Assembly (NCBI GenBank): GCA_951394045.1
Contig: OX595991.1
Coordinates: 62,001-126,000 of the forward strand
From: Nitzschia sp. DOCU1
Lineage: Eukaryota; Bacillariophyta; Bacillariophyceae; Bacillariales; Bacillariaceae
Direction: 5' to 3'
Length of the DNA stretch: 64,000 bases
Made by a program: the position numbers and the translations under genes. The notes below the pieces were generated by a model. That model made no database searches and was not told the DNA's origin. It was given only the letters and a program-made list of their open reading frames with translations. Positions 40,894-50,808 of this stretch are shown here, piece after piece. Positions within the stretch are counted from its first letter, which is position 1. Every line of letters starts with the position of its first letter.

Positions 40894-43035
40894 ATGATGT
40901 GTCCCGCTGGTAGCAGCAACATTCGGGTGGTTTCAAGGACAACCGATCATTCAGTCGACGATAACTATGATCGCGACGATAGCAATATTAATAGAACGCC
41001 GGCACCAACAACAGCGACCCCAGAAGCTCCTGCTCCTCTTTACCCACCAGACCGTGTCTACTCTATGGAACAACTAGAAGTCTTGAATATTCTGGTTCAT
41101 CCAGTTTGGATCTTTGATCTGGACAATCGTTGTATGAGATGGGCAAACGGTGCAGCGGTGGAGTTGTGGAATGCAAATTCCCTACAGGAGCTTCTCAATC
41201 GGAACTTTGGAGACATGACGGAAGCTACGGTTACTCGTTTGCTGGGTTATCGAGCCACATTTTCTCAAGGTCAGCGAATCTACGATCAATGGACATACTA
41301 CCCCAAAGGCGAGGCCAAGACAGTCCAAGTAGTGGGAAGTGGGGTTCGATTGTCAGCAGATGAAGTCAATCCTAGCATGTTATTCGAGGGGACTCCGGCA
41401 TGTAGGGATAAACTGCAGCCAGAGCAGTTGCGAGGGATCGAGATGCTACGTCACTTGCCAGTACCTGTCTGTCAGTTCGACATGGCAGGGAAGATGATGT
41501 TCCAGAACCCGGAAGCATCGTTGGATACCTCAGAGCGAGAAGATACAGCGGAGGAGGCGGCTAACAAGAAGGGAAACAGCAAAGATGCCGGTTCTTCCTC
41601 CTCGCCTGATTCGATCAAACCAGGCGACTTATTGTCTCGATTCGCCGATGTCGACGAGGGGAAGGAAGCCCTGCGAAAGATTCAACTTCTCGAAAAGGAA
41701 GGCGGTGATGCAGAGCTTACCATCTCCGTCCAAGCTCAAATCAGGACACGAAACGGCCCTAGGTGGTCGGCTGTTCAACTTCGGCGAACGTCAGATCCTG
41801 TTACAGGACAACCCGTAATACTATACAACTCACGAGACCTGACGGATGCTATGCAAGCCAAGGAAGCACGTGAAGCTAGCATTGCAAAATCTGAGTTTCT
41901 AGCCATTATGGCCCACGAGATTCGGACACCTCTTCATCAAGTAACTGGCTTTATCGACCTGCTAGATGAAACAGAACTGAACAATGAACAGCGATCCTTT
42001 GTCAGACTGCTCAAATCGAGTGCCAAAGGACTCATGACAGTCATCAATGATGTGTTGGACCTGTCTAAGTTGGAAGCCGGCAAGATGAAGTTGGAGTCAA
42101 TATCGTACGAGCCACGAAGCGTCTTGGAAGGTTCCATGGAGGCCGTCCGCTCGACCTGTGAGGAGAAGAATCTATATCTCGAAAAGGATTGCAACAAACA
42201 AATCCCGTTCAAGGTGGTGGGGGATCCGAATAGGCTGCGTCAAGTGCTGTTGAATCTCTTTTCAAACGCAATCAAGTTTACAAAGAAGGGGGGCATCAAG
42301 GTCCAAGTTATACCAGAAACGTCAGAGCATGGCTCTCGGCCGATGATGAAGTTTATCGTGTCGGATACTGGTATGGGGATCAGTGAAGAACACCAAGAAC
42401 TTATCTTCAACAAGTATCAGCAAGCGAATGTTTCAGTGGCTCGAAACTTTGGCGGAACTGGACTCGGCCTTTCGATATGTAAGCTGTTGATTCACAACAT
42501 GGGCGGGTCGATCGGACTCACTAGTCAACTCGGACAGGGCTCCAGCTTTTGGTTCACCTTGCCCGCTGAGGTTCCTTTGGAGCTACCAGAGCACGCAGAG
42601 TCGTTCTTGCCGGAGGATGCTGCTGATTATGCTGGTGGTCTCCACATTCTCGTCGCGGAGGACAACAGGGTTAACCAAAAGTTGCTTGCAAGCATGCTAA
42701 AACGAATGGGGCATACTTCTGAACTGGCGTGCAACGGAAAGGTGGCGATCGATATGATTGAACGCAAACATTACGATGTGGTGTTAATGGATATTCAAAT
42801 GCCGGTCATGGATGGTTTGGAAGCTACAAGGCGGATACGGAGCATGGGCTTCACTTCACTGCCGATTCTAGGCCTAACAGCCAGTGTCGCTCGTTCTGAT
42901 TTCACCGAGTTGGGCTTCTGTGACTGGCTACCCAAGCCAATCCCGATGCGAGAGCTCAAATCAAAGTTGTATCAGATCAAAAGACAGAAGGAACAAGGTG
43001 GAGCCTCATCGCCTCGAGTTCTTGTGAAGCAGTAA
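40894..43035 (+). CDS. Hybrid histidine kinase 1 (PAS-PAS-HisKA-HATPase-REC)
   Basis: The intact 713-residue protein starts at ATG. PAS-like region 1 is VYSMEQLEVLNILVHPVWIF with WANGAAVELWNANSLQELL (about 50-165). PAS-like region 2 is LRHLPVPVCQFDMAGKMMFQ (about 185-310). The H-box FLAIMAHEIRTPLHQVTG has phospho-acceptor H341. The N-box is DPNRLRQVLLNLFSNAIKFT (about 443), G1 is DTGMGIS, and G2 is GGTGLGLSICK. The receiver begins HILVAEDNRVNQKLLASMLK; its acceptor is D633 in VVLMDIQMPVMDG, with conserved Thr in GLTAS and Lys in LPKPI. All catalytic residues are present, so it should autophosphorylate and pass phosphate within itself. No transmembrane segment is seen, so a soluble sensor is likely. 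The ligand of the PAS domains is unknown. Confidence 0.93.
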   Translation: MMCPAGSSNIRVVSRTTDHSVDDNYDRDDSNINRTPAPTTATPEAPAPLYPPDRVYSMEQLEVLNILVHPVWIFDLDNRCMRWANGAAVELWNANSLQELLNRNFGDMTEATVTRLLGYRATFSQGQRIYDQWTYYPKGEAKTVQVVGSGVRLSADEVNPSMLFEGTPACRDKLQPEQLRGIEMLRHLPVPVCQFDMAGKMMFQNPEASLDTSEREDTAEEAANKKGNSKDAGSSSSPDSIKPGDLLSRFADVDEGKEALRKIQLLEKEGGDAELTISVQAQIRTRNGPRWSAVQLRRTSDPVTGQPVILYNSRDLTDAMQAKEAREASIAKSEFLAIMAHEIRTPLHQVTGFIDLLDETELNNEQRSFVRLLKSSAKGLMTVINDVLDLSKLEAGKMKLESISYEPRSVLEGSMEAVRSTCEEKNLYLEKDCNKQIPFKVVGDPNRLRQVLLNLFSNAIKFTKKGGIKVQVIPETSEHGSRPMMKFIVSDTGMGISEEHQELIFNKYQQANVSVARNFGGTGLGLSICKLLIHNMGGSIGLTSQLGQGSSFWFTLPAEVPLELPEHAESFLPEDAADYAGGLHILVAEDNRVNQKLLASMLKRMGHTSELACNGKVAIDMIERKHYDVVLMDIQMPVMDGLEATRRIRSMGFTSLPILGLTASVARSDFTELGFCDWLPKPIPMRELKSKLYQIKRQKEQGGASSPRVLVKQ

Positions 43036-43178
43036 ACTGTGTGACATTCTTCATGATCCATCGAGTTGTTGCGTAACACCATCCTCGGAACTACGCTCCC
43101 CTTACGCATCGCTAGTTGTCGTCACGAGGAGCTGCTCAATGGAACGGACAAAATGATTCTAACAGACAGATTTCTATC

Positions 43179-44078
43179 TTACAAGCCGAACAGAATCCTG
43201 TTTTTTGGTAACCTGCCCCCCCCACCAGCGGAATTCGGCGACGCTCTTGTATCGAAATGGGGGATTCCGTGCGACGATAGCTTGAGACAAGACGTTAGAC
43301 CATTTGCTGAAGCAGATCTTGTAACAATTACTTTTGCAAGCTGAAGCTGATTGGCAGTGTTTTCATGCGAAGCCAAGGTTCCGACAGGAGCCGCGCGTAA
43401 TGCTTGCCGTTCCTCGGTCTTTCCACAACATTCCGCGATTGGCTGAACATGATTATCTGTCGGTGGTAATGCACCATTTGATTCTCGAAACAGTTCCGCT
43501 GCGATCCGCCGCGCACGATCATAGGCTTCCTCCTGAGCAGATCTGGAGAAAAGACTATAACACCTAGCAATTGTTTCCGGTCTACAGGTACCGACTGTGT
43601 GTAGATATCTCTGTTCTTCCAGGACGGCAAAGCGTGCTGCCAATTTACGTCGCTGTCGAATCTTCCTATTAGCGCCATGAAATGGGCCTGTGATGTCCGC
43701 ATCAACTTCTTCATTGAACTCGTCGTCGTAACAAGATAAGTCTTCCTCTTCACCAAGTGAAGTTTCGACTGCTTCCCGACCAATTTTTCGCAAGAGATCC
43801 TTGATGAGCTTCACGTCGTCCCGGAAGCGATTAGTGTCTTCCTGATTGTACCAAACGGCATCTTTCTGCACGGAGGACCGCGGGGGCACGAAGCGAACTT
43901 TGCAACGTTTGTACCAGTTGACCTTCTTCTGTAACTGGCGTCCCAACATTACGCTGGTCTTGTGTTTGTCGCTTATGTCGACAACGGAGACCTGGAAGCT
44001 TCGCTCGCTGTGAGTTGATTCGTCTCCACCACCGCAAACGAATTTCTCACTGTTGTTACTCGTGGTACAACAACTCAT
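43179..44078 (-). CDS. Orphan-family protein (WYxxED helical domain), copy 1
   Basis: This 299-residue protein starts at ATG (MSCCTTSNN). The core is VRFVP, AVWYNQEDTNRFRDDVKLIK, then acidic EEEDLSCYDDEFNEEVD. The C-terminal half has RKLAARFAVLEEQRYLHTVG, then CRPETIARCYSLFSRSAQEE, then AYDRARRIAAELF. The same order occurs in the protein at 47170 (SWYTEDDIVGFKAERKEIKK, then RRERIQECLETVKAIQTEQR, then ADELIAKAYRKMSAPAQKEA). I recognise this as a pattern repeated in diatom genomes but not a named domain. It lies tail to tail with kinase 1. Function is unknown. Confidence 0.7.
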   Translation of the reverse strand: MSCCTTSNNSEKFVCGGGDESTHSERSFQVSVVDISDKHKTSVMLGRQLQKKVNWYKRCKVRFVPPRSSVQKDAVWYNQEDTNRFRDDVKLIKDLLRKIGREAVETSLGEEEDLSCYDDEFNEEVDADITGPFHGANRKIRQRRKLAARFAVLEEQRYLHTVGTCRPETIARCYSLFSRSAQEEAYDRARRIAAELFRESNGALPPTDNHVQPIAECCGKTEERQALRAAPVGTLASHENTANQLQLAKVIVTRSASANGLTSCLKLSSHGIPHFDTRASPNSAGGGGRLPKNRILFGL

Positions 44079-44695
44079 TGTCTCTGATATACTGGCTGCA
44101 GCTAATAGGACATTCCTTTGGCTTCAAGCCCGAACAATACACCTACAACGAGTGAGAGTTTGAAGATGAAACTATGGTCTTAGCATTTGCTCTGGGGACT
44201 ACGATCGCAAATTTGAGATCGCCCGATCCCACCTGCACTGCATCGACTCAGTGCCACGTCGGTTTCAGCACTGCAATCGGAACACATCAGAATTCCTTTT
44301 TGTCTTTGATATTTTCACTTCGTACGTTTGGGGATGAATTCCGTGACATTTCGCCGATCTGTTCAAAAAGGCTATAAAAAGCTGAAGCATGCGAATCTAA
44401 TTCGAATGTCATGCTATTTGAAGTTCGATTCTCGACGCCGTGTGGATAAGGACCAATGGATTTGCAGAGAATGGGATGGGAGAACCAGAAGGATCGCCTC
44501 CATGTTCCCGTGTGGGAGACATAAGATGACCGTACCTGGTCGTTCTTTATGACTACCGTACTCGCTTGAGAACACAATCCAGAATCTCTCGGATTGCAGT
44601 ACCGTAGCTACTAGGTACTATTAGGAATAGCGCGAGTAGGTTGGCCTGCTGCTACTGCTAACAGCACGACCGCAATGCGGCAGTAAGATTACTGT
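44079..44695. other. Spacer
   Basis: No supported gene is seen between the orphan-family gene and the end of kinase 2. Confidence 0.4.
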
Positions 44696-46366
44696 TTACT
44701 GCTGTTTCTCGCGGATTCGTGGTAACGGAGCGCCGTCGTGGTCTTGCTGCTGGCTCATGATTCGGTACAACTTTGATTTGAGCTCTCGCATCGGGATTGG
44801 CTTAGGTAGCCAGTCAGTGAAGCCTAGCTCGGTAAAATCAGTACGAGCGACACTGGCTGTCAGGCCTAGAATCGGTAGAGAAGTGAAGCCCATGCTCCGT
44901 ATCCGCCTTGTAGCTTCCAAACCATCCATAATTGGCATCTGGATATCCATTAGAATGACATCAAAATGATTGCGTTCAATCATCTCGATCGCCACCTTTC
45001 CGTTGCATGATATTTCAGAAGTATGCCCCATTCGCTTAAGCATACTTGCAAGCAGCTTTTGATTGACCTTGTTGTCCTCCGCAACCAAGATATGAAGTTC
45101 GCCGTCGCGGCGGAAAGAAACGTCCAATGACCGAGAATTCGTCAGATCCTCTTCGTTCGGAATCGCGGCAGGTAACTTGAACCAAAAGCTGGAACCCTGT
45201 CCGAGTCGACTAGTGAACCCAATCGACCCACCCATATTTTGGCACAAAAGCTTACATATCGAAAGTCCGAGTCCAGTTCCGCCAAAGTTTCGAGCCACTG
45301 AAACATTCGCTTGCTGATACTTGTTGAAGATAAGTTCTTGGTGTTCTTCACTGATCCCCATACCAGTATCCGATACCACAAACTTGATCATAGGGTGATT
45401 TTCGCTCGAAGTTTCGGGTAGCGCGTGAACCTTGATGCCCCCTTTCTTTGTAAACTTGATGGCGTTTGACAATAGATTCAATAAGATCTGCCGCAAACGG
45501 TTCGGATCTCCCATGACCTTGAATGGCATATTCGTATTCCAGTCCATTTCAAGGTAAAGATTCTTTTCCTCGCAGCTAGAGCGGACAGCCTCCATGGAAC
45601 CCTCAAGTACGCTTCGTGGCTCGTATGATATTGATTCCAACTTCATCTGATTCGCTTCCAGCTTGCTGAGATCCAACACATCATTGATGACTGTCATGAG
45701 TCCGTTGGCACTTGACTTCAACAATGTTACAAATGAGCGTTGCTCGGCATCCAGTTCTGTATGATCAAGCAAGTCGATAAAGCCAGTAACTTGATGGAGA
45801 GGCGTCCGAATCTCATGTGCCATAATGGCTAGAAACTCAGAGTTAGCAATACGTGCCTCTCGTTCTTTTTGCGCTCGAAGAGCATCGGTCATGTCCCGAG
45901 CGCTGTATAGAATGACGGCTTGCCCCGTAACAGGATCTGACGTTCGCCGAAGCCGAACAGCCGACCATCGGGGGCCGTTTCGAGTGACGACCTGCGCCTC
46001 TACTTCAATCGTCAATTGTCCGTTGCTTTTGGTTTGGAGTGCCTCATCATTGTCGCCCGTCTCTGATTGCATCTTTCGAAGAACTTCCCTCCCCACGTTT
46101 TGATCAACAAAGCGAGGGAGAAAGTCGCCAGAATCGATACTAAAAGTACTACCAGCCGCAGTGCCGCTGTCTTTGCTTTCGCTGACTTCCATTTCTTCTT
46201 CCAGGCCCGCACATGATGTTGTTGATTCAACTTCGCCTTCGTCGTCGTCTTCGCCACCGCCGTCCCGGCTCTCACCAGCTGATGGCAGCGTAGCTTCTGG
46301 ATTCTGGAACATGATTTTCCCGCTCAGATCAAACTGACAAACTGGCAGGGGTAAGTGTCGTATCAT
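44696..46366 (-). CDS. Hybrid histidine kinase 2, N-terminally truncated
   Basis: The first ATG (46366, MIRHLPLPVCQFDLSGKIMF) gives 556 residues. It keeps the second PAS-like region and the H-box FLAIMAHEIRTPLHQ (H184). It also keeps the N-box DPNRLRQILLNLLSNAIKFT, DTGMGIS, GGTGLGLSICK, and a complete receiver with acceptor D474 (VILMDIQMPIMDG). Compared with kinase 1 it lacks about 160 residues containing the first PAS-like region. The frame upstream is open only to a TAG at 46408 and encodes unrelated NPNNPTNFL. A possible PAS remnant lies further upstream at 46437-46530. The catalytic core is intact, so it may still be active without its first sensor, or it may be at an early stage of decay. 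Confidence 0.85.
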   Translation of the reverse strand: MIRHLPLPVCQFDLSGKIMFQNPEATLPSAGESRDGGGEDDDEGEVESTTSCAGLEEEMEVSESKDSGTAAGSTFSIDSGDFLPRFVDQNVGREVLRKMQSETGDNDEALQTKSNGQLTIEVEAQVVTRNGPRWSAVRLRRTSDPVTGQAVILYSARDMTDALRAQKEREARIANSEFLAIMAHEIRTPLHQVTGFIDLLDHTELDAEQRSFVTLLKSSANGLMTVINDVLDLSKLEANQMKLESISYEPRSVLEGSMEAVRSSCEEKNLYLEMDWNTNMPFKVMGDPNRLRQILLNLLSNAIKFTKKGGIKVHALPETSSENHPMIKFVVSDTGMGISEEHQELIFNKYQQANVSVARNFGGTGLGLSICKLLCQNMGGSIGFTSRLGQGSSFWFKLPAAIPNEEDLTNSRSLDVSFRRDGELHILVAEDNKVNQKLLASMLKRMGHTSEISCNGKVAIEMIERNHFDVILMDIQMPIMDGLEATRRIRSMGFTSLPILGLTASVARTDFTELGFTDWLPKPIPMRELKSKLYRIMSQQQDHDGAPLPRIREKQQ

Positions 46367-46436
46367 TTCCACCAAAAAGTTGGTGGGGTTGTTCGGATTC
46401 AGCGAATAGAGTGTATTCTACAGTTCTCTTCTTTTC

Positions 46437-46530
46437 CTAAGTACCAGATTTATCAATAAAGTCGCGTTTTCGGGCATCGGAGACACTTAATCCCTTCCAT
46501 AGTTCCCATTCTCCAATTGATAAAACTTCG
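46437..46530 (-). pseudogene. Possible PAS remnant of kinase 2
   Basis: Read on the minus strand this gives GEWELWKGLSVSDARKRDFI followed by DKSGT and a stop. It resembles the AAVELWNANSLQELLNRNFG DMT region of kinase 1 (ELW, S, R-N/D-F, D). It lies in a different frame from kinase 2. The match is short. Confidence 0.3.
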
Positions 46531-47169
46531 GTTATAAGGACGCCCAAGGTAGATATATGACGAATACTATTTAGTTAGGTGGTGTTAAATAGCAATAAAG
46601 CAAATCTCGGCAAAACTTTCCAGAACCCCGTGTTTTGCGGCTACCCGCTACTACCGTACTCGGGTGAGGAATGAAACCAAGCTTTCCAATTGGATACGCT
46701 GTTTTTCAAGGTCCACGCGACTCCTCGGGGCGGGTTCGACAAACAGTACAGTTCCATTTTGGGGGTGTTCAATAGGGGAAAAGTAAATTTCTGGGGGAGT
46801 CAATTTCTCCCTTTCTTTATGCTTCCGAATTTTCGGAAGCAGTTTCTGCCGCCGAATTCCGAGCATTGCGAGGCAGACAGACGTGGCAATAAAAGTCGAA
46901 TATGCCGGATATTTTCGAACTATCAAATAAGATCAATCGGCACACCCGCCAAGATGATAACATAAGCCTCCTGCAGAACTTCGGCCGTGGCGATGCGTGT
47001 CGAAACGACCGAAGTTTGCTGCACCTGCACGAGCGCTCTTCACCAAGGCGATCCTTGCCACTTTACATTGTAGTTCGCATTCGAGGCTCTCCCACTCCCT
47101 CACTTCTCACACACTGCTTGCCCCCGCCATCCAATCGCATAAAATTAATCGGCACAACGACGCTCAAAC
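46531..47169. other. Spacer
   Basis: No supported gene is seen. This is the divergent promoter region between kinase 2 and the gene at 47170. Confidence 0.4.
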
Positions 47170-47760
47170 ATGGTTCAATGGAAAGAAACGTGCATGGTTC
47201 GGTATCGGGAGAGCTTTTACTCGGATGAGGACGTGTCGAAGTCATGGTATACTGAAGATGACATCGTTGGCTTTAAGGCAGAGCGCAAGGAAATCAAGAA
47301 ACTAGTCAAAAAGTTTGCCAGCATGGAGTTATTCGAAAAGACCTTGGGCGATCACTATTCATGCCATGGTCTCGAAAAGTACATAAGTCATTCCAAGGCC
47401 AAGCTTCGAAGAGAACGAATACAGGAGTGCCTCGAAACTGTCAAAGCCATTCAAACGGAACAACGAGCGGTCGAGGATCCTCAAAGTGCCGATGAACTCA
47501 TCGCCAAAGCGTACCGAAAGATGTCAGCACCGGCACAAAAAGAAGCGATTGCTCGGGCACTAGTCTACATGGCCAGATCACATCAAGGCGAACAACAACA
47601 GCAACAAATAAAACTGAGGGAAGAATCAGGAGATACCGCATCTTCATCCAAACAAGCCAAGGATTCTGCCTTCAAACAGCACAAGGGGACCTCGCCCATG
47701 TCTTTGCTCTCATTGTCCAGTTTCTCAGCCGGACTTGTAGTAACAAAGCAACGATTTTGA
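47170..47760 (+). CDS. Orphan-family protein (WYxxED helical domain), copy 2
   Basis: This 196-residue protein starts at ATG. VRYRESFYSDEDVSKSWYTE then DDIVGFKAERKEIKKLVKKF opens the domain. HGLEKYISHSKAKLRRERIQ then ECLETVKAIQTEQR, and DELIAKAYRKMSAPAQKEAI close it. A Gln-rich, Ser-rich tail follows. It is a shorter relative of the protein at 43179-44078. It stands head to head with kinase 2, with 800 bp between them. Function is unknown. Confidence 0.7.
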   Translation: MVQWKETCMVRYRESFYSDEDVSKSWYTEDDIVGFKAERKEIKKLVKKFASMELFEKTLGDHYSCHGLEKYISHSKAKLRRERIQECLETVKAIQTEQRAVEDPQSADELIAKAYRKMSAPAQKEAIARALVYMARSHQGEQQQQQIKLREESGDTASSSKQAKDSAFKQHKGTSPMSLLSLSSFSAGLVVTKQRF

Positions 47761-48426
47761 ACCGCGAACGAAGGGGGCAGCAAACGAATGCCTTTTCTTC
47801 TTCCTAGTGGGGAATAAGCAGCGGCTGCTAACCAACATCGCACAATTTAGACTACAATACCTTATACTGCTATACAATAGATATTGTAAACTACTGTTTT
47901 ATCTTCACTATCATCATTACATTCTAGTTTTCGGAATGTCCTTGTTTCGACTAGTAGAGGTCGTCCAAGAGCCGAACGACAATAGGAATGAATGACGGAG
48001 GTTCAGATCATGGTCACACTTTTGGCGGCACCAGAAGTTCTGTACACTATGGCCGATCTTCGGGGAAACTTGAAGCTGAGCACCAAAGTGCCGCGTCATT
48101 TTTGTCATGATAAATGCTTCCGCTTTCGGTCAAACCCTTAACTGCCTTCACCAGGACGGAAAGATCTCAGTCTAAATCCATCTAACAGGCGCTAAAACTG
48201 TAGCTTGCCAAATAAGTGGCACGAATTTCGCGCGGGCGACGGAGGTTATGCTGGGCGTTTTTACGACCACCGCGACGGTGCAATTGCGTTCGGCTGTCCA
48301 TTCAACACATACCACCAGCACATCTCTTATTCCAGTTCCGAAACCTTTCCATACCGTACAATACAACACCAGCAAGAATAGGAGGCGACCCTCGTCGAAG
48401 ATCTGGTCTCTACTAGGCACAATAAC
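47761..48426. other. Spacer
   Basis: No gene is seen between the orphan-family gene and the second Ser/Arg-rich gene. Confidence 0.4.
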
Positions 48427-50808
48427 ATGCCGGTAATCTTGGACTCTTCCAGTGGCTTACCCTTGGGTGCCATTGGGGCAGGCCGCAGTGATGAATTCGA
48501 TGATTTGATCAAAAGCAGCAGTGCCGCAACAGCCTTGTATCGTCGAGATTCTCCTTCCCACAACACCAGCGGCGGCAAAAACAGACGAGGGGATACTGCG
48601 ATTCGTATGAGTCTGGTCCAACAAGCCATTCATCTTGTCACAGAGGACGAGAAAACAGCAGAAGAGGATCCCTTTACGGCAGTCGCGCCAGCAACGAATA
48701 CCACCGACGATGCCAGCACCTCAAAAAGTAAGAAAAAGACCAGGATGGTTCCTTCGACCAAGAGGGATAAAGTGCAATATAAGAAGAAGAAGGATGACTC
48801 CGAATCCAGCACTCATACCGCAACCACCGATGCCATGACGGAATCTTCAGGGGAGATGAGTTCGGGGGGATTGTCACTGTCAGGGGCGATGCCTGCCTGG
48901 AAGCAGCGACGGCTGCAACAAGCTGCTGCCGGAAATATCGTTGCAGATGCTATGGAATCCAAAACAACAGCTAGTACGGCTACTGCTGCGACAACGTCAA
49001 CGGCCACTTCAGCTTCACCACGACGCCCCAAATTAAAAATGGAAGTGGGAGGACGGAAAGCAACGATTACTCCTACGTCAGTCGCACCCAACCAACAACA
49101 TCAAACGATGATCCAAACCCCAATAGGTGGTGGTTTGGCAAAACATTTAAGTACCAACAATGATCACGACGCCAACAAAACTAAAAAGAGCAAAAGCAGT
49201 GGATCCTCTGTCGCATCCCGCAAAACTGCAGCAGAAATTGTTGCAGAACGACGCAAACAGCCTCTGACGCGAATCGCCATGGATGATCAGGGAAATTCTT
49301 CCAGCATCCCATCGATGTTTCATTATGCGTTGGAAACATCAAAAGCGTTGTCAACGTCATCTACCCCCAAAACCAGGAGAGCATTCAAGGGGACCATCAA
49401 GAGTCCTACACCATCAGCATCCTCCGAGGTGGAATCAAAACCTCGAACCCCCACCACCGCCAGCAGCAGCAGCAGCAGCGTTAGTAGCCGACGAAGCTCG
49501 AGCAAAGAACGGTCATCGACGCGTAGCAGCCGATCATCGACGCCACCTACTAAGAGCAAGGATGAGACGTCTTCATCGAAAAGTCGAACGTCGCGTACCA
49601 AGGAACATTCGTCTCGCACCAGAAGTTCAAGTAAGGAAAGGTCGCCATCCACGGTTTCGTCCTCAAAGAGTCCCCGAAAAGAATCATCGTCTTCCAAAGA
49701 GCGAACATCTTCTCGTCCAAGTTCGTCCAAAGACAGACGGAGTCGCAGTAGCAAGGACCGGGATGTTTCCGAAATTGTCGGCTCGCCGACTCCAATGGCT
49801 GCTGAAATTCCAACATTGGCACCCTTGATGGAGGAAGTTTCCCACCATTCGCTGGTGGCCAGCAAGAATGCACCACCAAAAGTATCAACGGCTACAAGCG
49901 AGGAAAAAGTGGAGAGAACGAAGGTATCGGAAGAACCAGAAATCACTGACAAGGCCAGTGCTTCACCATCGTCACGCTCAACTAGATCCAAAGAACGTCG
50001 ATCCAAGGGATCCTCCAGATCTAGTAGCAAAGATCGAGGGGCGTCGAAAGCTGAAGACGAGAACCCAACATCTCGATCATCGACTTGGTGGAATTTAGAG
50101 CCAGAAAAAGACGACGAAGAAAACCAAGCAGACGATCTGGAGGCTTCCTCACATTTGCAAGTCGCGCCGTCACAGCAGCAGCGTCGGTCATCGGCGTGGG
50201 AACTTCGCGAAAAGAGCAAGCAGGAATCCCGTCGATCGAGTACGCGGACGTCAACTTCTAGTACTATTCCATCGTCGCTGCCTGACAATACCGAGATGAC
50301 AAACTCTTCCAACCATTCGCGTGCTTCGGTCGTTTCGGCAATGTCTACTGCATCCTCTGTTCGAGGAACTGCCCGCCGGCGTTATGGGAGATCTCTGGGT
50401 GGCGATGATGCCAGTCTTCCACCAGCATTCCGGACTATTGCATCTACTACGAAACGATTGTCTGGCAGCAGCAGCACCACTCCAAAGCCCTACCATAATA
50501 AAACAACCATGGAAATCAAGAGTCCCAGGCCAAACAATACTGAAAGTACTACAGGATTTTTAAGCCCAGGCATGAAGAAAAAGTCGAGTCAAGAACGAAA
50601 CCGTTTAGCTAGGGAAAGCAATGCGAGACGGGGGAGCATTCGGGAGACGTTGAGTGCGGCGTTGGATGGAAATGAGTCGCAATCATCTATTTTTCAAGCG
50701 CCCAAGCTAGAACAGAGGGATGGAAAGGTTCGATTGGTAGTGGAATTGGGGGATCTTCCACCAGCCTTTCGACATTTGGCAGCCGCCAAACAACGATCCT
50801 CTTGCTGA
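48427..50808 (+). CDS. Ser/Arg-rich protein with SAWxLR and LPPAFR motifs (copy 2)
   Basis: This 793-residue protein starts at ATG (MPVILDSSSG). The middle is Ser/Thr/Arg-rich with many RSSSKERS/SRTRSSSKERS repeats (about 340-540). SAWELREKSKQESRRS lies near 588, LPPAFRTIA near 663, and LPPAFRHLAAAKQ at the very C-terminus. Spacing of the SAWxLR motif from the N-terminus is almost the same as in the gene at 36840, although the flanking low-complexity sequence has diverged. RS repeats suggest phosphorylation by SR-type kinases and RNA-linked roles, but no RNA-binding domain is visible. A kinase gene follows on the same strand, as in copy 1. Confidence 0.75.
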   Translation: MPVILDSSSGLPLGAIGAGRSDEFDDLIKSSSAATALYRRDSPSHNTSGGKNRRGDTAIRMSLVQQAIHLVTEDEKTAEEDPFTAVAPATNTTDDASTSKSKKKTRMVPSTKRDKVQYKKKKDDSESSTHTATTDAMTESSGEMSSGGLSLSGAMPAWKQRRLQQAAAGNIVADAMESKTTASTATAATTSTATSASPRRPKLKMEVGGRKATITPTSVAPNQQHQTMIQTPIGGGLAKHLSTNNDHDANKTKKSKSSGSSVASRKTAAEIVAERRKQPLTRIAMDDQGNSSSIPSMFHYALETSKALSTSSTPKTRRAFKGTIKSPTPSASSEVESKPRTPTTASSSSSSVSSRRSSSKERSSTRSSRSSTPPTKSKDETSSSKSRTSRTKEHSSRTRSSSKERSPSTVSSSKSPRKESSSSKERTSSRPSSSKDRRSRSSKDRDVSEIVGSPTPMAAEIPTLAPLMEEVSHHSLVASKNAPPKVSTATSEEKVERTKVSEEPEITDKASASPSSRSTRSKERRSKGSSRSSSKDRGASKAEDENPTSRSSTWWNLEPEKDDEENQADDLEASSHLQVAPSQQQRRSSAWELREKSKQESRRSSTRTSTSSTIPSSLPDNTEMTNSSNHSRASVVSAMSTASSVRGTARRRYGRSLGGDDASLPPAFRTIASTTKRLSGSSSTTPKPYHNKTTMEIKSPRPNNTESTTGFLSPGMKKKSSQERNRLARESNARRGSIRETLSAALDGNESQSSIFQAPKLEQRDGKVRLVVELGDLPPAFRHLAAAKQRSSC

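Noticed and set aside
49323..50312. 329-codon minus-strand frame opposite the Ser/Arg-rich gene
   Set aside because: It is antisense to Ser/Arg/Glu repeats, giving Leu/Asp-rich shadow sequence.
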